This document shows positions 37,837-47,290 of a DNA stretch of 64,000 nucleotides, one piece after another (within the stretch, counting starts at the first letter, position 1; every line of letters begins with the position of its first letter). Position numbers and translations under genes: made by a program. The notes under the pieces are model-generated. The model made no database searches. It was not told the DNA's origin and worked only from the letters and a program-made list of their open reading frames with translations. Origin of the DNA: Deltaproteobacteria bacterium. GTDB lineage: Bacteria; Desulfobacterota; Syntrophia; Syntrophales; JAFGHS01. The stretch is from NCBI GenBank assembly GCA_016930075.1, contig JAFGHS010000165.1, forward strand, positions 1 through 64,000. The letters are read 5' to 3'.

Positions 37837-39102
37837 TCAACGATGTGCCGGATGTGTCCGGGGCAGGAAAAAGGCGCAGCCGACTGAAGCGAAGGCCACC
37901 AGGGCTGAAACCAAAAAACTGATCCGGTAAGAACCGCTGATGTCGAACAGATGGCCGGCAAGAATCGGGCCGACGGCATAGGAGACCATAAGCAGGGGCG
38001 ACATGAATCCCTGGATCACGGCAAAAGCCGTCCGGCCGAAGTAATCGGCGCGAATGGCCGGGTCCAGAGGGATGACGCCGCCGTAACCGATGCCGAAAAG
38101 GGCAATGAAAAGATAGGTCATGGGCATGGTGCCGGCTCCCATGAGCACCAGGGTGCCTGCGCTGACCAGGGCATAGCAGACCATCAGAAGGGTTCGCTTA
38201 TCCATCAGGTCTCCCAGATAACCAAAAAGGAGCCGTCCGATGATGCTGACCGCCAGAAGCAACCCGATGCTGAAAGCCGCAAAAGCGAGTGGCAGGCCCG
38301 CATCGGTCAGGGCCGGCACAGCGTGAACGATGACCACCGATTGGGCCAGACCCTGAAAAAAGAAACTCCCGACGAGAAGCCAGAAGGCGCGGGAGACCAG
38401 GGCCTGCCGCAGGGTAAAATCGACCGGCGCGTCTGTTCCCTCGCGGGAAATGTGCGATTCGTGAAGGTTCTGTTCGACCGGTCCCGGTTCGTCCCCGTCC
38501 GGCAGGAGGCCTTTTTCCTCCGGGGAATTCCGGATCACCAGGATCAGCGGAAGAACCACCGTCCAAATAACGACGCCGGTAATCACGAAGGCCAGCCGCC
38601 ATCCGAACCGGTTGATGAGAACCGCCGAAGCGGGAGCGCAGATGAGGCCGCCCAGACCGGCCCCCACAGACATGAGCGATAAGGCCAGCGACAGGCGCCG
38701 TGTGAACCATTTGGTGATGATGGTGAAGGTGGACAGATACAGCATGGCCCCCATGCCGATGGACAGAATGATTCCGTTGATCAGGTAAAAGCTCCACAGG
38801 GAATCCACAAAATACATCAGCACGCAGCCCAGGCCGCTGACGATGGCGCCGCCGAAGATGACGACCCGGCCGCCGTACTTGTCGATGACCCAGCCAAGGA
38901 TGGGAGCGGCGATGCCGCCCTGGATGCTGCGCAAGGAGTAAGCCCCGGCGGTCATGGCCCGCGTCCATCCGAACTCGGCCATCATGGGCTTGAAGAAAAC
39001 CCCGAAGCTGTACATCCATGTTCCGTATCCCAGCCCGCAGATGACGCTCGATGCCAGGACGATCCACCAGCCGTAGAAGATATTTAGCTTATGTAAACGC
39101 AT
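37837..39102 (-). CDS. MFS transporter
   Basis: FYGWWIVLASSVICGLGYGTWMYSFGVFFKPMMAEFGWTRAMTAG; about 12 hydrophobic segments. Confidence 0.9.
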   Translation of the reverse strand: MRLHKLNIFYGWWIVLASSVICGLGYGTWMYSFGVFFKPMMAEFGWTRAMTAGAYSLRSIQGGIAAPILGWVIDKYGGRVVIFGGAIVSGLGCVLMYFVDSLWSFYLINGIILSIGMGAMLYLSTFTIITKWFTRRLSLALSLMSVGAGLGGLICAPASAVLINRFGWRLAFVITGVVIWTVVLPLILVIRNSPEEKGLLPDGDEPGPVEQNLHESHISREGTDAPVDFTLRQALVSRAFWLLVGSFFFQGLAQSVVIVHAVPALTDAGLPLAFAAFSIGLLLAVSIIGRLLFGYLGDLMDKRTLLMVCYALVSAGTLVLMGAGTMPMTYLFIALFGIGYGGVIPLDPAIRADYFGRTAFAVIQGFMSPLLMVSYAVGPILAGHLFDISGSYRISFLVSALVAFASVGCAFFLPRTHPAHR

Positions 39103-39191
39103 GATGTCACGCTACGTTCATCAGGAACGCACATGGGAAAAAGTTAAGGATTGCGGGTTTTTACGCGTGAGATGCCGCGTGAAAACATTGT

Positions 39192-39238
39192 CCCTGCAGG
39201 CATAACCATCGACTTTGCCCATGGTTATGCCTGCAGGG
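39192..39238. repeat. Perfect 18-bp-arm inverted repeat
   Basis: ccctgcaggcataaccat-cgactttgccc-atggttatgcctgcaggg. Confidence 0.95.
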
Positions 39239-39293
39239 CAGGATTATTATTCAGGCGAAAATTCTTTGTGCCGCAACGGGTGTTCGGCGCCGC

Positions 39294-40631
39294 CTACCGG
39301 ATGACTTTTTGCTCCTTCAGTTCGGCAATTTTCTTATCCGTAAACCGGAGATGTTTTTTCAAAACTTCTGCGGTATGCTGCCCCAGCGCCGGCGCTCCTG
39401 CTGTGGGTTTAATGGGTGTTTTGGTGAATTTAACGGGGTTGCCCATCATCTTGTAGGGGCCGGAAACGGGGTTATCCAGGGACCAGACCATGTCTTGAGC
39501 GAGGGCATGGGGGTCATGGAATAAGGTGACGCCATAGTTCATGGGACCGCACGGCACGCCTGCATCTTCGAGGATTCTCATCCATTCTTCCGTCGTTTTA
39601 TTACCCAGAATCTTTTCAAATTTCTTCATGACCTTTTTTTGATAGAAATACGTTTCGTCGTTGCCGTTGCCCAAATCCAAATGGGCGTATTTATCTTCGA
39701 CGCCCAATACCTTGGCGGTGTTGATCCGGTGCTTGGCGGCTAATGCGCCGATGCTGATGTATCCGTCCTTAGTCTGATAAATGCGGTAATAGGGGAATAC
39801 CTGACGGTCCGAGGGCCGGTGATTGCAATCCACCAAATCGAGATCCCTTGTAGAGTCAGGTTGTTCGTTGCGCAACCGCATGATGTTGAATTGATCAATA
39901 ATCTGGGTATGCTTCATCTTCTTATCATGGGCCGTTCTGAGCACTTCATGCATTTCTTCATGCATATCGTTGTCCAGTCTGTCGATCTGGATAAATCCGG
40001 TCGCCAGAAGGGCCATTCCTGTATTGAAGAGGGATGTCTCGATTTTCTGGCCGATGCCCGTCTGGGTCCGATAGTACAGGGCGGAAATGGCGCTCATGGC
40101 GTTTAACATGGCCGTGCCGATATCAACATAGGCTGTTCCGCCGGGGCCTCTCGGGTTGCCGTCTTCATCGGCATATCCGGCCATGATGCCGGATGCAGCA
40201 TGGGCAATCAGGTCAAAACCTTTTCGGAACTCGTAGGGGCCGCTTTCGCCGAAGGCCGTGCTCGACACAAAAATGATTTTCTTGTTTATTGCAGACAGGG
40301 TTTCGTAATCAATGCCCAGTTTTTTAGCGATGCCGGGTCCATAATTTTGAATCACAATATCCGCTTTTTTGACCAGGTTATAGATAATTTTTTTGCCCTC
40401 TTCACTTTTTAAGTCGACGCACAGTCCTTTCTTGCCGCGATTCAAGGTCAGGGACATCCGGGTGTTTCCTCTATACCTTTTATGATTTCCCATATGTCTT
40501 TCTTCCGCACCTTCGGGGGGTTCGACCTTAATGACTTCCGCCCCCATATCCGCTAAAAACAGTCCGGCATAAGGGCCGGCGATCCAATGCGTGAAATCCA
40601 AAACCAGAATACCTTCCAACAATGCTGCCAT
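39294..40631 (-). CDS. CaiB/BaiF (family III) CoA-transferase
   Basis: VLDFTHWIAGPYAGLFLADMGAEVIKVEPPEG, DIVIQNYGPGIAKKLGIDYETLS. Confidence 0.93.
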   Translation of the reverse strand: MAALLEGILVLDFTHWIAGPYAGLFLADMGAEVIKVEPPEGAEERHMGNHKRYRGNTRMSLTLNRGKKGLCVDLKSEEGKKIIYNLVKKADIVIQNYGPGIAKKLGIDYETLSAINKKIIFVSSTAFGESGPYEFRKGFDLIAHAASGIMAGYADEDGNPRGPGGTAYVDIGTAMLNAMSAISALYYRTQTGIGQKIETSLFNTGMALLATGFIQIDRLDNDMHEEMHEVLRTAHDKKMKHTQIIDQFNIMRLRNEQPDSTRDLDLVDCNHRPSDRQVFPYYRIYQTKDGYISIGALAAKHRINTAKVLGVEDKYAHLDLGNGNDETYFYQKKVMKKFEKILGNKTTEEWMRILEDAGVPCGPMNYGVTLFHDPHALAQDMVWSLDNPVSGPYKMMGNPVKFTKTPIKPTAGAPALGQHTAEVLKKHLRFTDKKIAELKEQKVIR

Positions 40632-41209
40632 TTAACCAATCTCCTTTTATATTGTGAATTTTGTAATATGCAGTTTCAAATGCTTTTCCCCTCTGATAGG
40701 GCATCAGAAAGGCGACATATGGCTCTGAAAAAAATGCCGTCCAAGATTTCCCGGTTTAAGGTGAAAAGATGGATTTATTTTACCGCCGGGTATTTCCATA
40801 TCAAAATAATACGGCAACATGCAAGCAATAATAATGATCGGTTTTGCCGTCCGGACATTTATAAGATAGATCAATGTCGGCGGCCGCCGGCCCGGCCCGG
40901 CAGGATGATAGGGCTTTTAAAAACGGTAGCCCCGGTCGATGGCGTCAAGATCAGGGATGCGGCCATATTTTCGTCTTTATGCCGCCGTATCGATATTCTG
41001 CTGCAAGCAAATAAGGCCGTTTTTATCAAGTGGGGATCCTGGATTTCGCCGGGGCGGCATTTATCCATGATTGTTATTCCCAACGGATTTGAGGAGCAGC
41101 CTCAGGACATTACTTTGTTGACATGAAAGGTTTGATTCGCTATGAGGGAGGCGGAAGCGGCGCAGAAACTTAAATCTTTGAATCCTTGACCCCTGTTCGG
41201 TACCGACTG

Positions 41210-41665
41210 ATGTCCAAAATATTGATCGTTTATCACTCACAGACCGGCAATACGGAAAAGATGGCCTTTGCCGTGGCGCAGGGGGCCGGTGCCATTGAAA
41301 ACACGGAAGTTGTCCTGAAAAGGGCGGGGCAGGCGACCCTTGATGATTTGCTCAATGCAGACGGATTGGCCGTCGGCACGCCGGAAAATTTCGGGTATAT
41401 GTCGGGCATGATGAAGGATTTCTTCGACCGGACTTATAATGACGCCCAGGATAAGGTTTTTCGCAAGCCCTATGTTGTATTTATCAGCGCGGGGAACGAC
41501 GGAACGGGGGCCCTCGCGTCCGTTGAGCGGATCGCCCTGGGCTACAAGTTCAAGAAAGTCTATGAGCCCGTCATATCCAGGGGGAAACTGACGGAGGAAA
41601 CGCTGGAAAAATGCCGTGAACTGGGTGGCATTCTCGCTGCCGGCTGCGATGCGGGGATTTATTGA
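41210..41665 (+). CDS. Flavodoxin-family protein
   Basis: ILIVYHSQTGNTEKMA, GTPENFGYMSGMMKDFFDRTY. Confidence 0.88.
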   Translation: MSKILIVYHSQTGNTEKMAFAVAQGAGAIENTEVVLKRAGQATLDDLLNADGLAVGTPENFGYMSGMMKDFFDRTYNDAQDKVFRKPYVVFISAGNDGTGALASVERIALGYKFKKVYEPVISRGKLTEETLEKCRELGGILAAGCDAGIY

Positions 41666-41991
41666 ACTGATATGTCGAAAAGACAACACGCCTCAAGCGG
41701 CGCAGCGCTCACGGCGAAGGGGCATTGACCGGCTGAGCCCGGTACACATCAAACAGACGTTGCCGCTTTGTGTCGTAATCGCAATAGCTTGTTTGTTTCC
41801 GGTCACGAAGCATTTCATTTTGTAATTTCTGTGTCATATCGACCGAAGGATGATGTCGATTCCCGCCTTAAGTCTGTTCGGATTTTTCACTTCGTTTGAA
41901 ATGACCATACGGACCCGAATGATTGAAATGCTGTACGAAGCGGCCTGTACGGCGGGTAGCGCCGGGTGCCCGGCGCCCGGCAAAGGAATAT

Positions 41992-43518
41992 TTAAAAAGA
42001 TACGATGAGCTGATCATTTTCCTGGACGACGACTTCCTTGGTTGTGCCTCCGATTTCGATGCTGTGACTACCGATGATGAGTTTGATGGTGAGAGGCGTC
42101 TGACCGCTGTTTTTGCCGTCGATTTTTACCGTCGCACCGGGCAGGGAAGATACGATAGTAACGGTGCCGCCGCTGGGGATGACCTCGTTGACGGTCAGCG
42201 TTTCGCCTTTTTTAATCACAATGTTCTTTTCGGCGGATCGGTAAAATCCGGGTTGCTCTACAGCGAGCTTATGCCGGCCCGTGGGGATGTCCTTGAAGAC
42301 GAAAGGCGCCGTGCCGATTTTCGTTCCGTCCAGATAAACATCGGCCGCTTCGCTGGTATAGATATCCAGCGTGCCTCCGCCTTTGAACAGTTGCAAGATC
42401 AAGAAGGCATAAATTGCTATAACAATCAAGGCCATGCCGGCGGTTAACATATATTGTTTTGTCCTGATTTTTTTCAAATCGCGGCGGCTGCCGTCCAGAA
42501 TCTTCCGGGCATCAGGCAGATCGGGATTCTCCGTCAGGGCCATTTGAGAGAGCTTGATGGAATTGAGGAGACAGCGTTTTTTCCCTGTCGTGGATTGCTC
42601 CTTCGATCTTTCCCATTCCGCCTTGGCTTCCTGCAGATAGGCTGCATCTTTCCGGGGGTTCAGGAGCCTGTCGATGGCCTCTTTAAAAGCGAGGGCCGTC
42701 GGAAAGCGGTTTTTGGGGGACTTGGCCATGGCCTTCAGGATGATGCCGCTTAATTCCGATGAGATCAGGGGGTTGACCTGCTGAGGAGGCGGAGGAGCGT
42801 CATTCAGATGCATCACCGCTGTTTTCATGATATTTTCGCCGACGAAAGGGAGTTTGCCCGTTGCCAGGAGGTACAGGGTAACCCCTGCCGAGTATATGTC
42901 CGACCAGGGCCCCACGTCGTCTCCTGTTATCTGCTCCGGTGAAATATACGACGGCGTGCCCACCCAGCTTCCCTGCTGTGTTTGATGGGCCTGTTCCCCT
43001 CCGCCGACAATTCTTGCAATGCCGAAATCCGTTATTTTTACCCGGCCGTCGTCGGTCAGAAAAACATTTCCCGGCTTGATATCCCGATGGACAATGCCGT
43101 GGCCGTGCGCATAGTGCAACCCGTCCAGAATCCCCGAAATGATCCGCAATGATTCCTCGAGGGGCAATTTTTCTTTCTCAGAGATGATCTCATCAAGGGG
43201 CTTTCCTTCGATGAATTCCATAAACAATGTCAGGTGCTCATTGCTGAAATCAAACACCTGAACAATGTTGGCGTGGTTTAACTGACCGAGAAGTTTTGCT
43301 TCTTCCTCAAACCTCTTTTTAATATTTTCATCGCTGATAAACCGGGATTTCAGCATCTTGGCGGCGACCCGCCTGCCGACGGACGATTGGAACGCCTCAT
43401 AGACGTCGGCCATTCCGCCTTTGTCCGAGATTAAGCGCACGATCTCAAAGCCGTGTATTTTTGCAACATTTTGGATCGTCTGAGATCCTACGATCTGGGT
43501 TTTGTCGTTGTCGGACAT
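41992..43518 (-). CDS. Ser/Thr protein kinase with TM segment and C-terminal PEGA domain(s)
   Basis: VHRDIKPGNVFL, KITDFGIARI, GTPSYISPEQI; GTLDIYTSEAADVYLDGTKIGTAPFVFKDIPTGRHKLAVEQPGF. Confidence 0.95.
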   Translation of the reverse strand: MSDNDKTQIVGSQTIQNVAKIHGFEIVRLISDKGGMADVYEAFQSSVGRRVAAKMLKSRFISDENIKKRFEEEAKLLGQLNHANIVQVFDFSNEHLTLFMEFIEGKPLDEIISEKEKLPLEESLRIISGILDGLHYAHGHGIVHRDIKPGNVFLTDDGRVKITDFGIARIVGGGEQAHQTQQGSWVGTPSYISPEQITGDDVGPWSDIYSAGVTLYLLATGKLPFVGENIMKTAVMHLNDAPPPPQQVNPLISSELSGIILKAMAKSPKNRFPTALAFKEAIDRLLNPRKDAAYLQEAKAEWERSKEQSTTGKKRCLLNSIKLSQMALTENPDLPDARKILDGSRRDLKKIRTKQYMLTAGMALIVIAIYAFLILQLFKGGGTLDIYTSEAADVYLDGTKIGTAPFVFKDIPTGRHKLAVEQPGFYRSAEKNIVIKKGETLTVNEVIPSGGTVTIVSSLPGATVKIDGKNSGQTPLTIKLIIGSHSIEIGGTTKEVVVQENDQLIVSF

Positions 43519-43672
43519 ATCTCAATCCCGCAGAAAAAATAATACCGTTGAAAGTAAAAATGACAAGCAAATTAAACACAACCGACCGAATTATTCAATC
43601 TCATTTTTAATAAATTATTTTGCAAATCGCCGCACCTTGCTTTTTTGTCGCTAAAAATGTATCGTTCGACCT

Positions 43673-45424
43673 ATGAAAATCAGAAGACATCTTCGAAAAA
43701 TTACCTTCGTCTTTCATATCCTGTCTCATATCCTGGCGGCGGCTTTCAGCCTTTACTCGTGTGCGCCCGCCACTCTGCCGAAGGCGGATGCGCCTGACAT
43801 CCGGGTAGCAGCGGAGCGGGGCGACGCCAAATATCAAGTGCTGACCGGGGACATGTATGAGTACGGCGCAGGGGTTCCTGCCGATATGACAGAAGCCGCC
43901 AAATGGTACCAGCAGGCGGCGTTTCAGGGCAATCCCGAGGCGCAGTACTATCTGGGCATTCTGTATGGATCAGGCGCGGGCGGTTTTCCGCAGAATACGG
44001 CAGGATCCCTCAGGTGGCTCTTTAAAGCCGCCGAGCAGGGCCGGGAAAAAGCCCGGATCATGCTGGCCTGCCTATATTTAAAAGATAAACAACATCAGCA
44101 GGAAATATTAAGGATCATTGACGGATACCGTCAGGAAGCGGAGAAAGGAAGCGCAGAGGCGCAATACACTCTCGGCTGGATATACCGGGAAGGCGTTGGT
44201 CTGCCGGGAAATCCGCAGGAGGCCTTGACGTGGTACCGGAAATCGGCCGGGCAGAATAATGCGAAGGCGCAGTTTGCCCTGGGGAATATGTATCTTGAGG
44301 GCATCGGGGTTCCGGCAAATCCTGCCGAAGCCCTGGTCTGGCATCAAAAAAGCGCGGAGACGGAAATCAAGGCGAGAGCTAAACTGCGGGAATTGTATGA
44401 AGGCGGCGCAGGCGTGCAAAAAAATGAGGAAGAAGTAAAGAAGTGGTCAAAGGTCCTTGCTGCAAGCGTCGATGACTCTGTTCGCCCTTACCTGAATATT
44501 CAACATAACATCCTGGACGCGGAGCAGGAGAAAAATCCGGCAAGGGCTCTACGGGCCTGTCATCGTATTATTGATGCCGATCCGGCCGACGGAAAGGTTT
44601 CCGACGTCTGCAAGGCTTTAAGCCGCCGGATCGGCGAAAAAATGGCCGCTGAGATTCAGGAAGCCGGACAGGCACTGGAGAAAAGGGATTTGGGCAGGTT
44701 CCGCGAGCTTCTTCCCCGGGTGCTGTTCCCTGATTTTAATGAATTGCAGCTGCGGACGCTGGTTGCCTCTGCCTGGCGGCTGATTGAAGATAAAAACCGC
44801 ATCAGAGAAAAAAACGCAACCGATCTGCTGGAGACGATCGAATTTGCTGAACGGTCCGAAGCCTACCGCAGGCAAAATGAAAAGCAGTTGTTCGTGCTGA
44901 TCGGCGTTTTTAAAACCATTGTAGATGACGGACTTGCGGATAATCCGGGAGACGAGGCCCTGCTGGCGCTTGCCCGGAGAGGCGAAAAAGCTATTGCCGG
45001 CTTCCATAAAAAGATTGCGGAAAGACCTCAGAAAAAGATCGGGGAAAAATCCCCGAAAAAGATGCCGGAAGAAAGCGGGGAAGAAATTACCGAGGAAAAC
45101 CTGGAAGATAACGAACCGGGCCTGCAGGATTACAAGGAAGCTCTGGCGCTGTTTGACGGCGGACGTTTTGAAGACGCCTCCCGTCTTTTTGAAAAAGTGA
45201 CAAAGATACGGGGCTTTAAACACATCGCAGCGGGTTATATTTACCTGGGCGTCACTTATCTGGCGCGGATCAATCCGGCCAATGTCCGCCAGGCCAGAAC
45301 GTTCCGTTTGAAGGGCATCGCCTATTTCCAGAACGCCTTACGCTTCAACAAAAGCATTGCCTTGCCTGCCGGTTATCATAAATTTCAGGATGTATTCGAA
45401 GAGGCAAAAAAACGTCTGAAATAA
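43673..45424 (+). CDS. Sel1-repeat (TPR-like) protein, possible lipoprotein
   Basis: Repeats AAKWYQQAAFQGNPEAQYYLGILYGSGAG, ALTWYRKSAGQNNAKAQFALGNMYLEGIGVP; N-terminal LYSC lipobox-like. Confidence 0.9.
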   Translation: MKIRRHLRKITFVFHILSHILAAAFSLYSCAPATLPKADAPDIRVAAERGDAKYQVLTGDMYEYGAGVPADMTEAAKWYQQAAFQGNPEAQYYLGILYGSGAGGFPQNTAGSLRWLFKAAEQGREKARIMLACLYLKDKQHQQEILRIIDGYRQEAEKGSAEAQYTLGWIYREGVGLPGNPQEALTWYRKSAGQNNAKAQFALGNMYLEGIGVPANPAEALVWHQKSAETEIKARAKLRELYEGGAGVQKNEEEVKKWSKVLAASVDDSVRPYLNIQHNILDAEQEKNPARALRACHRIIDADPADGKVSDVCKALSRRIGEKMAAEIQEAGQALEKRDLGRFRELLPRVLFPDFNELQLRTLVASAWRLIEDKNRIREKNATDLLETIEFAERSEAYRRQNEKQLFVLIGVFKTIVDDGLADNPGDEALLALARRGEKAIAGFHKKIAERPQKKIGEKSPKKMPEESGEEITEENLEDNEPGLQDYKEALALFDGGRFEDASRLFEKVTKIRGFKHIAAGYIYLGVTYLARINPANVRQARTFRLKGIAYFQNALRFNKSIALPAGYHKFQDVFEEAKKRLK

Positions 45425-45544
45425 GGGCGTCCCAAAAACTAATTTATATAATAATTATATAAAGATAGCGAGGAAATTCTGACAGATGAAGCAAAAGAGA
45501 TATTAAATATGATTATATGATTAGGGCTGAGCGCCTATAACAAA

Positions 45545-46777
45545 TCAGGATATAAATTTTACTGCTTGTTTATAAAGCGCTAATCGCTTTCCGAGCAGCA
45601 CTTTATCAGCAGGTAAATCTAAGAACTCTGTAGACTCTCCGATGGTTGTGAAGTTTTGTCCCATACTTAAGTGAAAATCTATTAATCGCTCAACATATCT
45701 TTTGAGTTGATAAACTAAAGTTTCAGTATCGGGGCTTTCATTTCCAGTATGGACTGATTTATTTCGATTGTCTCTGAGATGATTAAGCACTTGAAAATGA
45801 TAATCCCTTTCACTGCAAAGAAAGGCTGCCCTTCTGATTGTCTTGTCATAGCCATCTCGTAATGTATTTGTGAGCAGTTCCAGGACACCCCAAAGCTTTA
45901 AGAACGCAACGTTTAAATCCGAATAATCCAGTGCCCGCACATATCTGATAATGCTGTCAGCGACTACGCCATTGTATTGACATCTTTTCAGTTTACGCCG
46001 GACCTTTTTAACGAAATTATTCATTTCGTTATTTGTCTTAGCCCAATCGTAGGGAGTGAATAATTCGTCAAACTGGGGCTCATACCGAAATATATCTGTT
46101 TTTAACTTTCCCACCGGATCATGCAATGTATGCAGGGGGCCTAAAACAATTTTATTGACTGCCATTTTTTTCCCATAAGATATCCTTATGCCACCCTTGT
46201 TTAATCCCAAATTCCATATGCCGCGAAGCAAATCAAACTCATTTAAAGCTTCATTTACGGCATCGTGTGCGGTTCTGCTCTTTACGTGCACCCGAACAGT
46301 TAAGAAATTTGAGGGATTTGCTTTTATATATTGGTGAGTAGCGCCTGACTCAGCTTTTTCCCTGGCTTTGGTGAATCGGGGTGGTAGCTGCCGGCTAAAA
46401 GTGATTGTCGCTGGACCGATTTTAAAAGTGGGTACTTTGGCATTATTTAAAATGCTAACGGTAGTCGCAAGCACGAAGGGGGATTCTATCTTCTGAAGAT
46501 AAGACCTCTCCAGCGCGGAGATCTCATTTAAAAGGCTCTTGCTGGTAATAATTCCTTTCTTGGCGGCCTTAAAAACGCCATTAGTAATTATGCCGTGTCG
46601 TTCTATCTCAGTAATATCTTCGGAGAGTTTAACCATGCTGCATAGCACAGAAAAATATTCTTGGGATTCAAAACCTCGCATGGAAACACGGCCAGTCGTT
46701 TTGTCATGCAGTTTTATCTTTTCAAAAGCAGAAGCAAGTAAATCATGACGGTATTCGTTGTTCCATGAAGCGCACAT
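45545..46777 (-). CDS. HEPN-domain-like (ApeA-HEPN type) accessory protein
   Basis: C-terminal helical region with RDNRNKSVHTGNES (RX4H HEPN motif); GGGAGG RBS supports start 46777. Confidence 0.55.
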   Translation of the reverse strand: MCASWNNEYRHDLLASAFEKIKLHDKTTGRVSMRGFESQEYFSVLCSMVKLSEDITEIERHGIITNGVFKAAKKGIITSKSLLNEISALERSYLQKIESPFVLATTVSILNNAKVPTFKIGPATITFSRQLPPRFTKAREKAESGATHQYIKANPSNFLTVRVHVKSRTAHDAVNEALNEFDLLRGIWNLGLNKGGIRISYGKKMAVNKIVLGPLHTLHDPVGKLKTDIFRYEPQFDELFTPYDWAKTNNEMNNFVKKVRRKLKRCQYNGVVADSIIRYVRALDYSDLNVAFLKLWGVLELLTNTLRDGYDKTIRRAAFLCSERDYHFQVLNHLRDNRNKSVHTGNESPDTETLVYQLKRYVERLIDFHLSMGQNFTTIGESTEFLDLPADKVLLGKRLALYKQAVKFIS

Positions 46778-46951
46778 TACTGCCTCCCTTTCTTCAATAT
46801 GAGAACAATTACGATGCGATATTAATTGGAAAAAGAAATATTGCAAGCAAAATCAAAAAGCTATCATTGATGCCCAATCAGCCAAATTCACCCGCCTTGT
46901 TGGTTCTTCCTACGTTGCTACGAAGGGGGGGGCCTTTACATCTTTATATTT

Positions 46952-47060
46952 AGACATTCTTCAAGCACCCATCCCTCATCTCGAATAAGCTTCTCACCCT
47001 TTTGGACGGCGATGCTGACCGTCGGCAAAGAAATCTTTAAACGTTTAGGAAGGAAAATAG
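46952..47060 (-). pseudogene. C-terminal remnant of a REP-associated tyrosine transposase (RAYT-like)
   Basis: - strand translation LPKRLKISLPTVSIAVQKGEKLIRDEGWVLEECLNIKM* resembles the HTH tail of IS200-like REP transposases; in-frame stop upstream. Confidence 0.5.
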
Positions 47061-47156
47061 GACGGTTCTTTTTTCAAGTTTCTGCAATCAGCTAAAAATG
47101 GAACCGTTCCCATTATTCCTGATTTTCCCCCGATCTGTAATTCCAGCTGGTGGATC

Positions 47157-47290
47157 AATCTGCCCAATTCGCACCATTGTTTCTTAAACAGGTATTTTTG
47201 GCCTCAAAAAGGGCCGTTTAAGCCGCAAAAACGGGGGTTCATTTAGAATTACCTCCATGATTACCGCTATTTATCTTGGTCCGACCCCAA
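47157..47290. repeat. Copy 2 of the ~134-bp dispersed direct repeat
   Basis: Near-identical to 1..134. Confidence 0.9.
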
